The notes under the pieces are model-generated. The model had not been told where the DNA came from. It searched no databases and saw nothing but the letters and a program-made list of their open reading frames with translations. The position numbers and the translations under genes were made by a program. Positions 35,783-45,182 of a DNA stretch of 64,000 nt are shown in pieces; position 1 is the first letter of the stretch; the number at the start of each line of letters is the position of its first letter. This DNA comes from Flavobacteriaceae bacterium UBA2765 (GTDB taxonomy: Bacteria; Bacteroidota; Bacteroidia; Flavobacteriales; Flavobacteriaceae). The stretch is from contig DEIV01000044.1 in assembly GCA_002352665.1 (NCBI GenBank), positions 49,900 through 113,899 on the forward strand, in the 5' to 3' direction.

Positions 35783-36664
35783 TTACTCTTTATACCCAAA
35801 CCTACGTAATTGATTCTGATTATTTCGCCAATCTTTATTCACTTTTACATAGAGCTCCAAAAATATTTTTTTACCAAAGAATTTTTCTAAATCTTTCCTA
35901 GCCTCTGTACCTATCCGCTTTAGACCGGCTCCTTTATGCCCAATGATAATTCCCTTTTGAGAATCACGTTCCACCATAATTATAGAGCGAATTTTAATGA
36001 TATGTGCAGCTTCAAAAAACTCTTCGGTATCAATTTCAACTGAATAGGGAATTTCTTTTTTATAATGGATTAGTATTTTTTCTCGTATTGCTTCATTGAC
36101 AAAAAATCGCTCAGGTCTATCTGTTAATTGATCTTTGGGATAAAAGGCTGGCGACTCTGGTAATAATTCGATTATCTTCTCAAAAACAGCTTCTATATTA
36201 AAATTTTGCAATGCAGAAATTGGGAAGATAATAGCATTGGGAACTTTTCTTTGCCAGTATGCCATTTTCTCTTGAACTTCTTCTTGAGTTGAAGTATCTA
36301 TCTTATTAATTAATAATAAAACAGGTACTTCGGCATTTTTTATTTTTTCAAAAAAAGCTTCATCTTTAAGTTCTTTTTCTCCAATTTCAACCATATAGAC
36401 CAATATATCGGCATCTTCAAAAGCTGATTTAACAAAATCCATCATGGAAGCTTGCAATTCATAGGCTGGTTTAATAATACCGGGAGTATCAGAAAAAAGA
36501 ATTTGAAAATCATCTCCATTCACAATCCCTAAAATACGATGTCTTGTAGTTTGAGCTTTTGAAGTAATAATGGATAGGCGTTCTCCAACCAAAGCATTCA
36601 TTAAGGTTGATTTACCCACATTTGGATTACCGATAATATTTACAAAGCCTGCTTTGTGTGTCAT
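35783..36664 (-). CDS. era: GTPase Era
   Basis: This 293-residue GTPase binds the 3' end of 16S rRNA and is needed for 30S maturation. The GTP-binding motifs are present: G1 GNPNVGKSTLMN (12-23), the switch region with SKAQTTRH, DTPGII, NKID, and a C-terminal KH domain with IIIGHKGAGLKRIG (about 243-256). The length and domain order are standard for Era. It lies 33 bases downstream of nhaC's stop on the same strand and may share its transcript. Confidence 0.96.
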   Translation of the reverse strand: MTHKAGFVNIIGNPNVGKSTLMNALVGERLSIITSKAQTTRHRILGIVNGDDFQILFSDTPGIIKPAYELQASMMDFVKSAFEDADILVYMVEIGEKELKDEAFFEKIKNAEVPVLLLINKIDTSTQEEVQEKMAYWQRKVPNAIIFPISALQNFNIEAVFEKIIELLPESPAFYPKDQLTDRPERFFVNEAIREKILIHYKKEIPYSVEIDTEEFFEAAHIIKIRSIIMVERDSQKGIIIGHKGAGLKRIGTEARKDLEKFFGKKIFLELYVKVNKDWRNNQNQLRRFGYKE

Positions 36665-36697
36665 TTTTAAACTTTTATTTTATCCTGTAAAGTTACT

Positions 36698-38179
36698 CTA
36701 AATTAAAGTAAAGCCTAAAATTAAATACAAGATAATTGTAATAACACCACCTATTAAGGCGTATGGCAATTGGGTTCTAACATGGTCAATATGGTCACTG
36801 GCAGAAGCCATAGATGAAATAATTGAAGTATCTGATATTGGTGAACAATGATCTCCAAAAACACCTCCACCTAAAACAGCTGCTACTACCAAAGTTAATT
36901 CTGTTTCATGCAAAGTTGCCATTGGTACTGCAATAGCAATCATAATAGCAAAAGTACCCCAAGAAGTTCCTGTTGAAAAGGCAATGAATGAACTGATTAT
37001 AAATACTATGGCCGGTAAAAATTGAGGTGACAACCAATCTTTAGACCAATTGGCAACAAATTGGCCTGTGCCCAATGCGTTACAGGCATCGCCAATTGAA
37101 AATGCTAATAACATCAATAAAGCTAAGGGCATTAATTCGCTAATCCCTTTTAAAATTAAATCTATCATTTCTTTGGTTCGCATAATTCTTTGAGTGCGAT
37201 ACATAACCATGGCAACAAAAATGGCAGTAATTACAGCATATAAAACTGACGACGAACCAGAACCCTTACCAATGGCCTGAAAAAGATGATTACCAAACGA
37301 AGTGAATTTTTCAACTTCATCCCAGCCTGTATAGGTTAAATTAATTGGCATCATAATTACCATAGTTGCCAAAGGCACAACCATATTAAAAGCTTTTGCC
37401 TTGACACCTTCTTTAGGGGCTAAAGAGGTGATGGTGTCTGATATCATCGGTTTGGCATTATCATTCAACAATTTGCCGGTGTCTCTAGTTCTTTTTTCGG
37501 CTTTAGCCATTGACCCAATATCTTTTTTTAATACAATGACTAAAAACAAAATTATCAGAGCCACAAAAGGATAAAAATTATAAACTATGGAAGATAACAT
37601 CACAGAAAATGGATGCTCAATACCTTGTGTAATTAACAAGCCCATAATAAATGCTCCCCAGGCATTAAAAGGAATAATAATAGAGGTTGGTGCTGAACTA
37701 GAATCTGCTATATAAGCTAACTTTTCTCTTGGAATTTTTAATTTATCAAAAACAGGGCGATATAAGGTTCCTACTGTTAGTGAGCTAATACTTGTTTCAA
37801 CAAACAATAACACACCTGTAATCATTGCTAATAATTGCACTATAACACGACTATAGCCTGTTTTTTTATTTTCGAAATAATCAATTACTATATTCAATTT
37901 GTTAATGAATCCTTCAACACCTCTTGAATATTGAATAAATAACAATAAAGCTCCAACCAAGGCACTGAACATTATGGTTCTGGTTTTACCTCCATCTTTA
38001 AACACGCCTACCATTCCTTCAATTGCAGCCAATGTACCTTCTAAAAAATTCCAGTCACTCAAGATAATCCAAGAAAACCAAATTCCAAAAAGTAAAGCGA
38101 TGTATACTTGTTTGGTTTTTAATGCTAAAATTATTGCAATTATTGGAGGTAAAATGGATAGGAAACCGTAGTCATTCAT
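36698..38179 (-). CDS. nhaC: Na+/H+ antiporter, NhaC family
   Basis: This 493-residue inner-membrane protein should exchange sodium (or another cation/organic substrate) for protons, which fits a marine or salt-exposed life. It has about eleven hydrophobic segments. Conserved NhaC features include ADSSSAPTSIIIPFNAWGAF, the STGTSWGTFA segment and GGGVFGDHCSPISDTSIISS near residue 440-460. It is transcribed toward era with 33 bases between the two genes. NhaC-family members also include malate/lactate-type exchangers, so the exact substrate is not certain. Confidence 0.9.
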   Translation of the reverse strand: MNDYGFLSILPPIIAIILALKTKQVYIALLFGIWFSWIILSDWNFLEGTLAAIEGMVGVFKDGGKTRTIMFSALVGALLLFIQYSRGVEGFINKLNIVIDYFENKKTGYSRVIVQLLAMITGVLLFVETSISSLTVGTLYRPVFDKLKIPREKLAYIADSSSAPTSIIIPFNAWGAFIMGLLITQGIEHPFSVMLSSIVYNFYPFVALIILFLVIVLKKDIGSMAKAEKRTRDTGKLLNDNAKPMISDTITSLAPKEGVKAKAFNMVVPLATMVIMMPINLTYTGWDEVEKFTSFGNHLFQAIGKGSGSSSVLYAVITAIFVAMVMYRTQRIMRTKEMIDLILKGISELMPLALLMLLAFSIGDACNALGTGQFVANWSKDWLSPQFLPAIVFIISSFIAFSTGTSWGTFAIMIAIAVPMATLHETELTLVVAAVLGGGVFGDHCSPISDTSIISSMASASDHIDHVRTQLPYALIGGVITIILYLILGFTLI

Positions 38180-38580
38180 AAAAAGTTAGTATTTAATATG
38201 GCTAAATATATAAAAACTATTAGACTTATCAATTTGAGATCACACAATAAAAAAGCTTCCTTGATATACCTTAATTAAAACTACTCTTTATTATTCATTA
38301 ATAATACACTCTTTTCAATTATTGCATTTGTTAAATTTTTATATCAAATTTTGTCTATTATATCAAATGAATTTCAAAATGATTGTTTGAAAATTTGAAT
38401 TATTTTTTATGAATTTTATGAATACGAACTATAAAATTTTAGAATGGCGGAAATTAATGTTTAACTTTATTGTTAGGTAGAAAGGAAAAAGATACGAATT
38501 TTAACGAGCGTTTTGATGTTTATTTGGTATGAATGCTTTATTCAAAAAAATAGTAAAGTATAATAGAAGAATTCAGACTT
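38180..38580. other. 400-base AT-rich gap between nhaC and the GH32 remnant
   Basis: No open frame or clear structure of its own. The right part (about 38440-38580) is where the missing N-terminal half of the GH32 gene would be expected, but I cannot recognise GH32 sequence in it, so that half looks deleted or too eroded. No operator like 3170-3190 is present. Confidence 0.4.
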
Positions 38581-38584
38581 CATT

Positions 38585-39337
38585 TCCATTTTCAGATACC
38601 ATTTAATGGAAGGTGAAAAAGCAGGAAAAACAGATTATCAAATACAAGGTATAGCTTTAGTTTAGACAATGGAGACACTTGGATTCAATACAAAAAAAAT
38701 CCGGTTGTTAAGAATACATATATTAAAGACTTTAGAGATCCTAAGGTCTTTTGGTATGAAGACACTAAACAATGGATTTTGACCTTGGTGGCGGGAGATC
38801 ATGCTAAATTTTACAGTTCAGATGATTTAAAAATTGGATTCATTTAAGCGATTTTGGTGCAAATAAAGGAGCACATGGCGGCGTTTGGGAATGCCCGGAT
38901 TTATTCAAACTAGAAAAAAATGATTACAATGAAGAACGATGGATTTTATTAATTAGCATCAAGATGAAATAATATTTACTATCAATCTGACAAACGGCAT
39001 ATAGTTAGAATTTACAAATACTAAAAATGAAAACTTAATTATTGAGGTTGACACCACCAAAAAAGAAATGAGTCTGGATAGAAATAATTCTGGATTAACA
39101 AATTTTGAAGATCGTTTTGCAAATCGTATTCATAATTTACCTTATATTGTAACCGATAAAGAAACTGACGTTCGCATATTATTGGATTGGTCGTCAATTG
39201 AAATATATAGATCAAGGTAAATATGTAAAACAGAGCAAATTTTTTCAACATCATTTTATAACACCTTACAACTATCTTCTGCAACTCAGCATACAATTAA
39301 AAATTTTAAATTGAATTCAATAAAATCAATTTGGTAA
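38585..39337 (+). pseudogene. GH32 fructosidase/levanase remnant with several lesions
   Basis: Translating across frames gives clear GH32 sequence: YHLMEGEKAGKTDYQIQGIA; after a frameshift SLDNGDTWIQYKKNPVV and DFRDPKVFWYEDTKQWIL (the RDP motif); after another, NWIHLSDFGANKGAHGG then VWECPDLFKLEKN (the ECP motif with catalytic Glu); then a large internal deletion near 38955; then the C-terminal sandwich NLIIEVDTTKKEMSLDR... to ILLDWSSIEIY, a further shift, and TIKNFKLNSIKSIW. Stops in frame include TAG at 38663-38665 and TAG at 39002-39004. The N-terminal NDPNG half is missing. About 740 bases remain of a normal 1.5 kb. Its stop TAA (39335-39337) overlaps the next gene's ATG, a remnant of operon coupling. 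Confidence 0.9.
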
Positions 39338-40680
39338 TGGAAAAAAAAGTACGTATTTGGGCAATTACGGTTGCACTGGCAGGATTTTTATTTGGTTTTG
39401 ACACTGTGGTTATTTCAGGAGCAAACCTACCTATTAAAGAATTATGGAATACTTCACCTTGGTTTCATGGCACTTTTATTATGTCAATGGCTCTTTGGGG
39501 TACGGTTCTAGGAGCATTATTAGGAGGTATTCCATGTGATAAATTTGGCCGTAAAAAAACGCTATTCTGGATTGGTATCCTTTATTTAATATCAGCTCTG
39601 GGATCTGCCTTTGCAACAGATCCTTATATTTTTTCTTTTTTTAGATTTATTGGTGGTATAGGTGTTGGTGCTTCTTCTGTTGCGGCTCCTATATATATAG
39701 CAGAAATATCCTCTTCTAAAAATAGAGGAAGTTTAGTCGCCTTGTATCAATTTAATATTGTTTTTGGAATATTTATAGCTTTTATATCAAACTACCTTTT
39801 AAAAGGAATTGGTGGTGTTAACGATTGGAGATGGATGTTAGGCGTTGAGGCTATTCCGGCATTTATCTACGCTGTTATGGTATTAGGCGTACCAAACAGT
39901 CCCAGATGGTTAATTCTGAAAAGAAAGGACGATGAAGGTGCTCTAAAAGTATTGAATCTTATTTTTGATAAAGAAAAAGCTTTGCATCAACTTACTGAAA
40001 TTAAACAACATTTAGTAAGTACTGTAAAAGGTGATAAACTTTTTCAAAAAAAATACCATAAAGTTTTAGGATTAGGATTTTTAATTGCTTTTTTCAATCA
40101 ATTATCCGGAATTAACTTTGTTCTGTATTATGCTCCAGAAATATTGGAGAGGGCCGGTTTAGCCACTCAAGAATCATTATTTAGCTCTATATCCATTGGC
40201 ATTATCAACCTTATTTTTACTTTTGTAGGTGTTCGTCTTATTGATAAACTAGGACGTAAGCAGCTTATGAAAATTGGTTCACTAGGGTATATTATAAGTC
40301 TAGCAATAGTGGGCTGGTGTTTCTATAGTAGTGCCAGTTCGCTTTTATTGATCACTTTTATACTCATTTTTGTTGCTTCTCATGCCATTGGACAAGGAGC
40401 AGTTATTTGGGTCTTTATATCTGAGATATTCCCTACCAAGGTTCGTGCTGCCGGGCAATCTTGGGGAACGGGTACACATTGGGTATTTGCCGCAGTTATT
40501 ACATTAATTACACCAATATTCCTAGATAAAAATGAAGGGATTTTTAAAGAAAACCCTTGGCCAATATTTATCTTTTTCGCTCTGATGATGGTATTACAAT
40601 TGTTATGGGTAGTTTTTAAAATGCCTGAAACCAAAGGTGTTTCATTAGAAGAAATTGAAGAACAATTAGTGAAAGAATAA
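39337..40680 (+). CDS. MFS sugar porter (XylE/fructose-type)
   Basis: This 447-residue inner-membrane transporter of the sugar-porter family should carry a monosaccharide, here probably fructose, together with protons. Twelve hydrophobic segments are visible. The family signatures are present: DKFGRKK after helix 2, RFIGGIGVGASSVAAPIYIAEIS near helix 4, PNSPRWL in the central region, and PETKG near the C-terminus. I place the start at ATG 39337 (MEKKVRIWAIT); it overlaps the stop of the GH32 remnant. The fructokinase gene follows after 54 bases containing a tandem repeat. The substrate is inferred from the GH32 and fructokinase neighbours. Confidence 0.9.
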   Translation: MEKKVRIWAITVALAGFLFGFDTVVISGANLPIKELWNTSPWFHGTFIMSMALWGTVLGALLGGIPCDKFGRKKTLFWIGILYLISALGSAFATDPYIFSFFRFIGGIGVGASSVAAPIYIAEISSSKNRGSLVALYQFNIVFGIFIAFISNYLLKGIGGVNDWRWMLGVEAIPAFIYAVMVLGVPNSPRWLILKRKDDEGALKVLNLIFDKEKALHQLTEIKQHLVSTVKGDKLFQKKYHKVLGLGFLIAFFNQLSGINFVLYYAPEILERAGLATQESLFSSISIGIINLIFTFVGVRLIDKLGRKQLMKIGSLGYIISLAIVGWCFYSSASSLLLITFILIFVASHAIGQGAVIWVFISEIFPTKVRAAGQSWGTGTHWVFAAVITLITPIFLDKNEGIFKENPWPIFIFFALMMVLQLLWVVFKMPETKGVSLEEIEEQLVKE

Positions 40681-40690
40681 TAATAATTTC

Positions 40691-40717
40691 TGTGGATACT
40701 GTGGATACTGTGGATAC
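40691..40717 (+). repeat. tandem repeat, three copies of TGTGGATAC
   Basis: Three perfect nine-base copies (40691-40699, 40700-40708, 40709-40717) lie in the gap between the sugar porter and the fructokinase, ending 18 bases before the fructokinase ATG. Copy number could change by slippage and alter leader length. No function is known. Confidence 0.9.
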
Positions 40718-40734
40718 TGAAAAATAAAAGACTT

Positions 40735-41610
40735 ATGTCAACCATAACTTGTTTTGGTGAAATATTGTGGGATATATTCCCTACCCATAAAAAAATAGGT
40801 GGTGCACCCTTAAATGTTGCTTTGAGGCTACAGTCTTTCGGTATCGATACAAAAATAATTAGTCGGATTGGTAATGACAAAGAAGGAAAAGATTCTCTAA
40901 AACATATAAGAGATCAAGGTATTAGTAGTGCCACAATTCAAATTGATTCCTATTTGAAAACAGGCTCGGTAAACGTAATTTTAGATGATACAGGCTCTGC
41001 ATCTTATATTATTAGACAACCTGTTGCTTGGGATAAAATTGAACTTACTGACAATGCAATCTCTACAGTAAAATCTTCAGATGCTTTTATTTTTGGGAGT
41101 TTAGCTTGCAGAGATGAAGTCTCAAAAAATACATTGTTAAGTTTATTGCCTTTCGCAACTTTTAAAGTTTTTGATGTTAATTTGCGCTCTCCATTTTATA
41201 CAATGGACTTATTATTAGATTTAATGAATAAAGCCGATTTTATTAAATGTAATGATGATGAACTGATTGAAATATGCCTTGCTTTAAATTTTAAATCGGA
41301 TAGCATTGCTGAACAAATACAATTTCTGTCAAAAAAAACGCAAACCAAACAAATTTGTGTAACCTTAGGTAAAGATGGTGCCTTGTTACTCTATAAGGGT
41401 AAAATATACAATCAAAAAGGATATCCTGTAAAAGTTATTGACACTGTTGGAGCCGGAGATTCTTTTTTAGCAGCCTTAATTAGTAAACTAATACATAGTA
41501 CTAGCCCCAGTGAAGCTTTAAATTTTGCATGTGCCGTTGGTGCCTTAGTTGCTGGTAAAGAAGGTGCAAATCCGAAATTGATGACTTCTGAAATTATTAA
41601 TATTTCTTAA
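40735..41610 (+). CDS. PfkB-family sugar kinase, probable fructokinase
   Basis: This 291-residue cytoplasmic kinase should phosphorylate fructose (or another hexose) with ATP. It has the N-terminal PfkB signature IGGAPLNVALRLQSFG (about 21-36), a lid region, and the C-terminal DTVGAGDSFLAALIS (about 238-252) with the catalytic aspartate. The start ATTCFGEILWDI fits the fructokinase subgroup. It is downstream of the sugar porter and followed by a 499-base gap leading to the second SusC gene, so it belongs to the sugar locus. Other PfkB substrates are possible. Confidence 0.9.
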   Translation: MSTITCFGEILWDIFPTHKKIGGAPLNVALRLQSFGIDTKIISRIGNDKEGKDSLKHIRDQGISSATIQIDSYLKTGSVNVILDDTGSASYIIRQPVAWDKIELTDNAISTVKSSDAFIFGSLACRDEVSKNTLLSLLPFATFKVFDVNLRSPFYTMDLLLDLMNKADFIKCNDDELIEICLALNFKSDSIAEQIQFLSKKTQTKQICVTLGKDGALLLYKGKIYNQKGYPVKVIDTVGAGDSFLAALISKLIHSTSPSEALNFACAVGALVAGKEGANPKLMTSEIINIS

Positions 41611-42109
41611 CTGGTATACATTTTTTCTACCTCTAAAACTTTTATATTTTTCATATTATTATTGATATATGATAAAAAATCAAGACAATACTATCCTGTA
41701 GTATCCGTTTATTCAACTTTTTTTAACAAAAAAATCGTAAGAAAATATTAAATTCTTTACAGATAATGTTAAAATTTGATGCCCAATGTTAATTTATTAT
41801 TAATAAAAATAAGATTTATTGCAAATTAGTTAATTTTTTTAATTTACTGTTTTACAGATACTTGACCGCTCTATGTTACTCCTAAAGGCTTTTTCAAGTT
41901 TTCATTTTATTAACACGAAACCGTTTTCGTAAATACCCGAATGTGAATTATTTATTAATTTATTATATATTGCATGCTGATTTTAGGGATTACTCAAAAA
42001 AGCATATTAAAATTTATTATTTAACGTCGCTACTTTTTAGTAGTATCTTTTTTTATTATAATATTGAGTATCTTTTTTATCAATTAAAAACTAACAAATT
42101 TAAATAATT
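41611..42109. other. 499-base intergenic region before the second susC
   Basis: It holds one copy of the LacI-type operator (41912-41932) and otherwise very AT-rich DNA. A weak -7-like TATATTGC (41966-41973) lies about 44 bases after the operator centre. No open frame is visible. The distance from operator to ATG is about 180 bases, suggesting a long leader of about 130 bases. Confidence 0.5.
41912..41932. promoter_or_regulatory. LacI-family operator, copy 2 (second susC)
   Basis: All 21 bases are the same as 3170-3190 on the same strand, core ACGAAACCGTTTTCGT. It stands in the leader region of the second SusC gene, far from any regulator gene in this window. A chance match of this length is not credible. 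Confidence 0.82.
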
Positions 42110-45100
42110 ATGAAATTCAATTTACTTAAACAATTACTATTTTTAGGTATTATGCTTTGTACAAGTGTAATATTTGCACAAACAGTAACTGGAACAGTAA
42201 CAAGTGCTGACGGACCATTACCGGGAGTTAATGTTATTGAAAAAGGTACAACAAACGGAGTTACTACTGATTTTGATGGTAATTACTCAATTTCAGTTTT
42301 ATCTTCTGATGCTGTACTGGCATTCAGTTTTATTGGCTTTGTGAGCCAAGAAGTTACTGTTAACGGACAAACAACAATCAGTTTAACCCTTTTGGAAGAT
42401 TCTCAATCTTTAGATGAAATCGTTGTTATTGGTTATGGTACAACTACTGTTAAAGATGCTACTGGTTCAGTAGCTTCTGTAACCTCTGAAGATTTTAATA
42501 AAGGGCTTATTAGCTCACCTGAACAATTAATTCAAGGTAAAACTGCTGGTGTTCAAATCACGGCATCAAGTGGTGAACCTGGTGCAGGAGTATCATTAAG
42601 AATTAGAGGAACAGGGTCTGTTAGAGGAAATAATAGCCCTCTTTTCGTTATAGATGGTGTACCTGTATCAAACGAAAGTGTTTCTGCAAGTGGTGCTAAC
42701 GTCGGGGCTGGTACAAGTGGTTCTAAAAACCCATTGAATTTTTTGAATCCAAACGACATTGAAAGCATGAGTATCTTAAAAGATGCATCTGCTACAGCTA
42801 TTTATGGTTCAAGAGGTGCCAATGGTGTTGTTGTAATTACAACTAAATCGGGGAAGTCTGGTGGTAAGGGACAATGGGCATTTTCTACTAATTTGACTGT
42901 TTCTGAAACACGAAATACCTTAGATCTTTTAAGTGCTGAAGAATTTGTTGACTTAGGTGGTGCTGATCTTGGCGGTTCAACAGACTGGCAAGATTTCTTA
43001 TTTAAAACTTCATTCTCATCTGATACGAATTTGTCTTATTCCAGGAGTTATACAAATGGAAATGTAAGGGCTACTTTTGGCTATGCTGACCAAGTAGGAA
43101 TCATTGAAAACACGGAACTACAACGTATTACAGGTAGGATAAACGTAAATCATCGCTTTTTTGATGATAAATTAAAGGTTGGTTTTCAAGGTACTTTTTC
43201 AGGAATTGATGATAGAAGACCTTTTTTGACTAGAACTACAGGAAGTACCGGAGATTTGTTGGCTTCTGCATATTACGGCAATCCAACCTTGGCTATTAAT
43301 CCAGATGTTGGTGCTGGTTCTGATAGAAACCCGGCAAACTTATTGGCATATTATGATGACAACACTGACACGAACAGGTTTCTTGGAAACTTGTCATTTG
43401 ACTATGCTATTACTAATGAATTTTCTACCAAATTGACTTTGGGGCTAGACACTTCAGATTCATCAAGAGGCCAGGTTGTGGGGCCACAAATTCTTGGTTT
43501 ATCTAATGGTGCCCAAAATAATGGACTGGCAGCAATTAGTAATTTAGACACAGATAACAAACTGGTGGAATTGACTTTCTCTTATAAAAAAGAATTTGAA
43601 AATTCTAAGTTAGATGCACTAGTAGGTTACTCTTTTCAAGATTTTCAGCGTAAAGGCCAGAACATTGTTGGGCAAGGATTTACTTCTTCAAACCTAAGTG
43701 CAATAGTCGATATTTTGGAAGATACCTATAATGCTACAGAAGGTCTTGCAAGTAATTATCAAGGTTATGGTATTGGAGTATTTCAAGATAGTGGATTAGA
43801 TGAATTCAGAGTTTTGAGTTTGTCTCCAGATGTAAGTGATACGGCTTTAGCGTCGCCTTCCATACCTATTGACGCACTTTCGGTAGATACTTTTAATAAT
43901 ACTGATGAGTTGCAATCTTTTTTCGGGAGAGTTAACTATACAATTGCCGATAAATATTTATTCACAGCAACACTAAGGGCGGATGGATCTTCAAGATTTG
44001 GATCAAATAATCAGTATGGTTATTTTCCATCAGCGGCTTTTGCTTGGAAATTAAATGAAGAAGAATTTGTAGGAGATGCCTTTTCAACACTTAAATTGAG
44101 ATTGAACTGGGGTATTACAGGTAACCAAGATGGTCTTGGTTATGGCCAATTTGTGAACAGAATTAGATGGAATGCAATAGGTATTACTCCTGCTTCCGAG
44201 CTATCTGCACCTTCCAACTCTCAAGTAGCATTTTCAAATGCAGATCTTAAGTGGGAAGAAACCACGCAATACGGATTTGGAATTGATTTTGGTTTGGGTA
44301 ATGATCGTTTTAAAGGAAATATCGATTTTTACAGAAAAGAGACCAGAGATATCTTGTTAAATTTACCTGCCGTTCAACCAGCAAATTTTGCCTTTAATTT
44401 TCAAAATGTTGACGGTGTAATTTTGAATCAAGGGATAGAAATTGGACTAGATTATGATATGGTACGTACTGAAGATTTTACTTGGAATGCTAACTTTAAT
44501 ATAGCTTTCAACACCAATGAACTAACAGACTATAAAGGCCCTCCAATACAGGCAGGTAATTTATATGGACAAGGTTTAACTGGAGCTACCACTCAAATTT
44601 TAGCAGAAGGACTGCCATTATTTAGTTATAATTTACGTTTGGTTGATGAAAATTTGAATGTTGATGCAAACCCTACAGTACTTGACAAATCTGGCCTACC
44701 GGACATTACAACTGGATTCTCTACTAGTGCATCTTATAAAAACTGGGATGCTGCTTTATTTTTCTCAGGACAATTCGGTCATTATGTCTATAACAATACA
44801 GATAATGCTCTTTTTGCTTCCCCTCAGTTAGGAAGTAGAAATAATAGAAGAAGTGTTGTTGAAGAAGGTGCCATTCTTTCAGCAACGAACCCGAGTACTT
44901 TCTTTTTAGAAAAAGGTGACTTTATTCGCCTTCAGTCTGCTTCGGTTTCTTATAACCTTCCTTTAAGTGGAGAAGGAATCTTTAAAAGTATGCGTTTTAG
45001 CTTAAATGGTCAGAATTTATTTTTAATCACAGATTATAGTGGTTTAGACCCAGAGGTAAGCACTTCTGATATACCAGCTAATGGATTGCCATCGGCATCT

Positions 45101-45163
45101 ATTGATTATCTCTCATATCCAAGACCAAGAACTTATACATTAGGAATTAATGCTACTTTTTAG
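42110..45163 (+). CDS. susC: SusC-like TonB-dependent receptor (second sugar locus)
   Basis: This 1017-residue outer-membrane channel pairs with the SusD-like protein downstream. Order: signal peptide (about 1-23, SVIFA|Q), carboxypeptidase-D-like domain (24-105, LPGVNVIEKG and TDFDGNYS), DEIVVIGYG near 103-111, plug (ending GSRGANGVVVITTKSG), and a beta barrel ending INATF. It resembles the first SusC in the N-terminal part but differs in the barrel, so it carries another substrate. The operator about 180 bases upstream matches the first locus. The neighbouring fructokinase and GH32 remnant suggest a fructose-containing glycan or sucrose. The substrate is inference. Confidence 0.92.
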   Translation: MKFNLLKQLLFLGIMLCTSVIFAQTVTGTVTSADGPLPGVNVIEKGTTNGVTTDFDGNYSISVLSSDAVLAFSFIGFVSQEVTVNGQTTISLTLLEDSQSLDEIVVIGYGTTTVKDATGSVASVTSEDFNKGLISSPEQLIQGKTAGVQITASSGEPGAGVSLRIRGTGSVRGNNSPLFVIDGVPVSNESVSASGANVGAGTSGSKNPLNFLNPNDIESMSILKDASATAIYGSRGANGVVVITTKSGKSGGKGQWAFSTNLTVSETRNTLDLLSAEEFVDLGGADLGGSTDWQDFLFKTSFSSDTNLSYSRSYTNGNVRATFGYADQVGIIENTELQRITGRINVNHRFFDDKLKVGFQGTFSGIDDRRPFLTRTTGSTGDLLASAYYGNPTLAINPDVGAGSDRNPANLLAYYDDNTDTNRFLGNLSFDYAITNEFSTKLTLGLDTSDSSRGQVVGPQILGLSNGAQNNGLAAISNLDTDNKLVELTFSYKKEFENSKLDALVGYSFQDFQRKGQNIVGQGFTSSNLSAIVDILEDTYNATEGLASNYQGYGIGVFQDSGLDEFRVLSLSPDVSDTALASPSIPIDALSVDTFNNTDELQSFFGRVNYTIADKYLFTATLRADGSSRFGSNNQYGYFPSAAFAWKLNEEEFVGDAFSTLKLRLNWGITGNQDGLGYGQFVNRIRWNAIGITPASELSAPSNSQVAFSNADLKWEETTQYGFGIDFGLGNDRFKGNIDFYRKETRDILLNLPAVQPANFAFNFQNVDGVILNQGIEIGLDYDMVRTEDFTWNANFNIAFNTNELTDYKGPPIQAGNLYGQGLTGATTQILAEGLPLFSYNLRLVDENLNVDANPTVLDKSGLPDITTGFSTSASYKNWDAALFFSGQFGHYVYNNTDNALFASPQLGSRNNRRSVVEEGAILSATNPSTFFLEKGDFIRLQSASVSYNLPLSGEGIFKSMRFSLNGQNLFLITDYSGLDPEVSTSDIPANGLPSASIDYLSYPRPRTYTLGINATF

Positions 45164-45182
45164 AAAAAACAAAAATAATATA

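Noticed and set aside
38430..38580. N-terminal half of the GH32 gene
   Set aside because: I could not find NDPNG-like or other GH32 N-terminal sequence in any frame there, so it is not included in the pseudogene span.
45150..45182. Longer start for the second SusD, beginning inside susC
   Set aside because: The lipoprotein signal only starts at 45183/45186; the earlier residues (LLFRKNKNN) are the susC end read in another frame.
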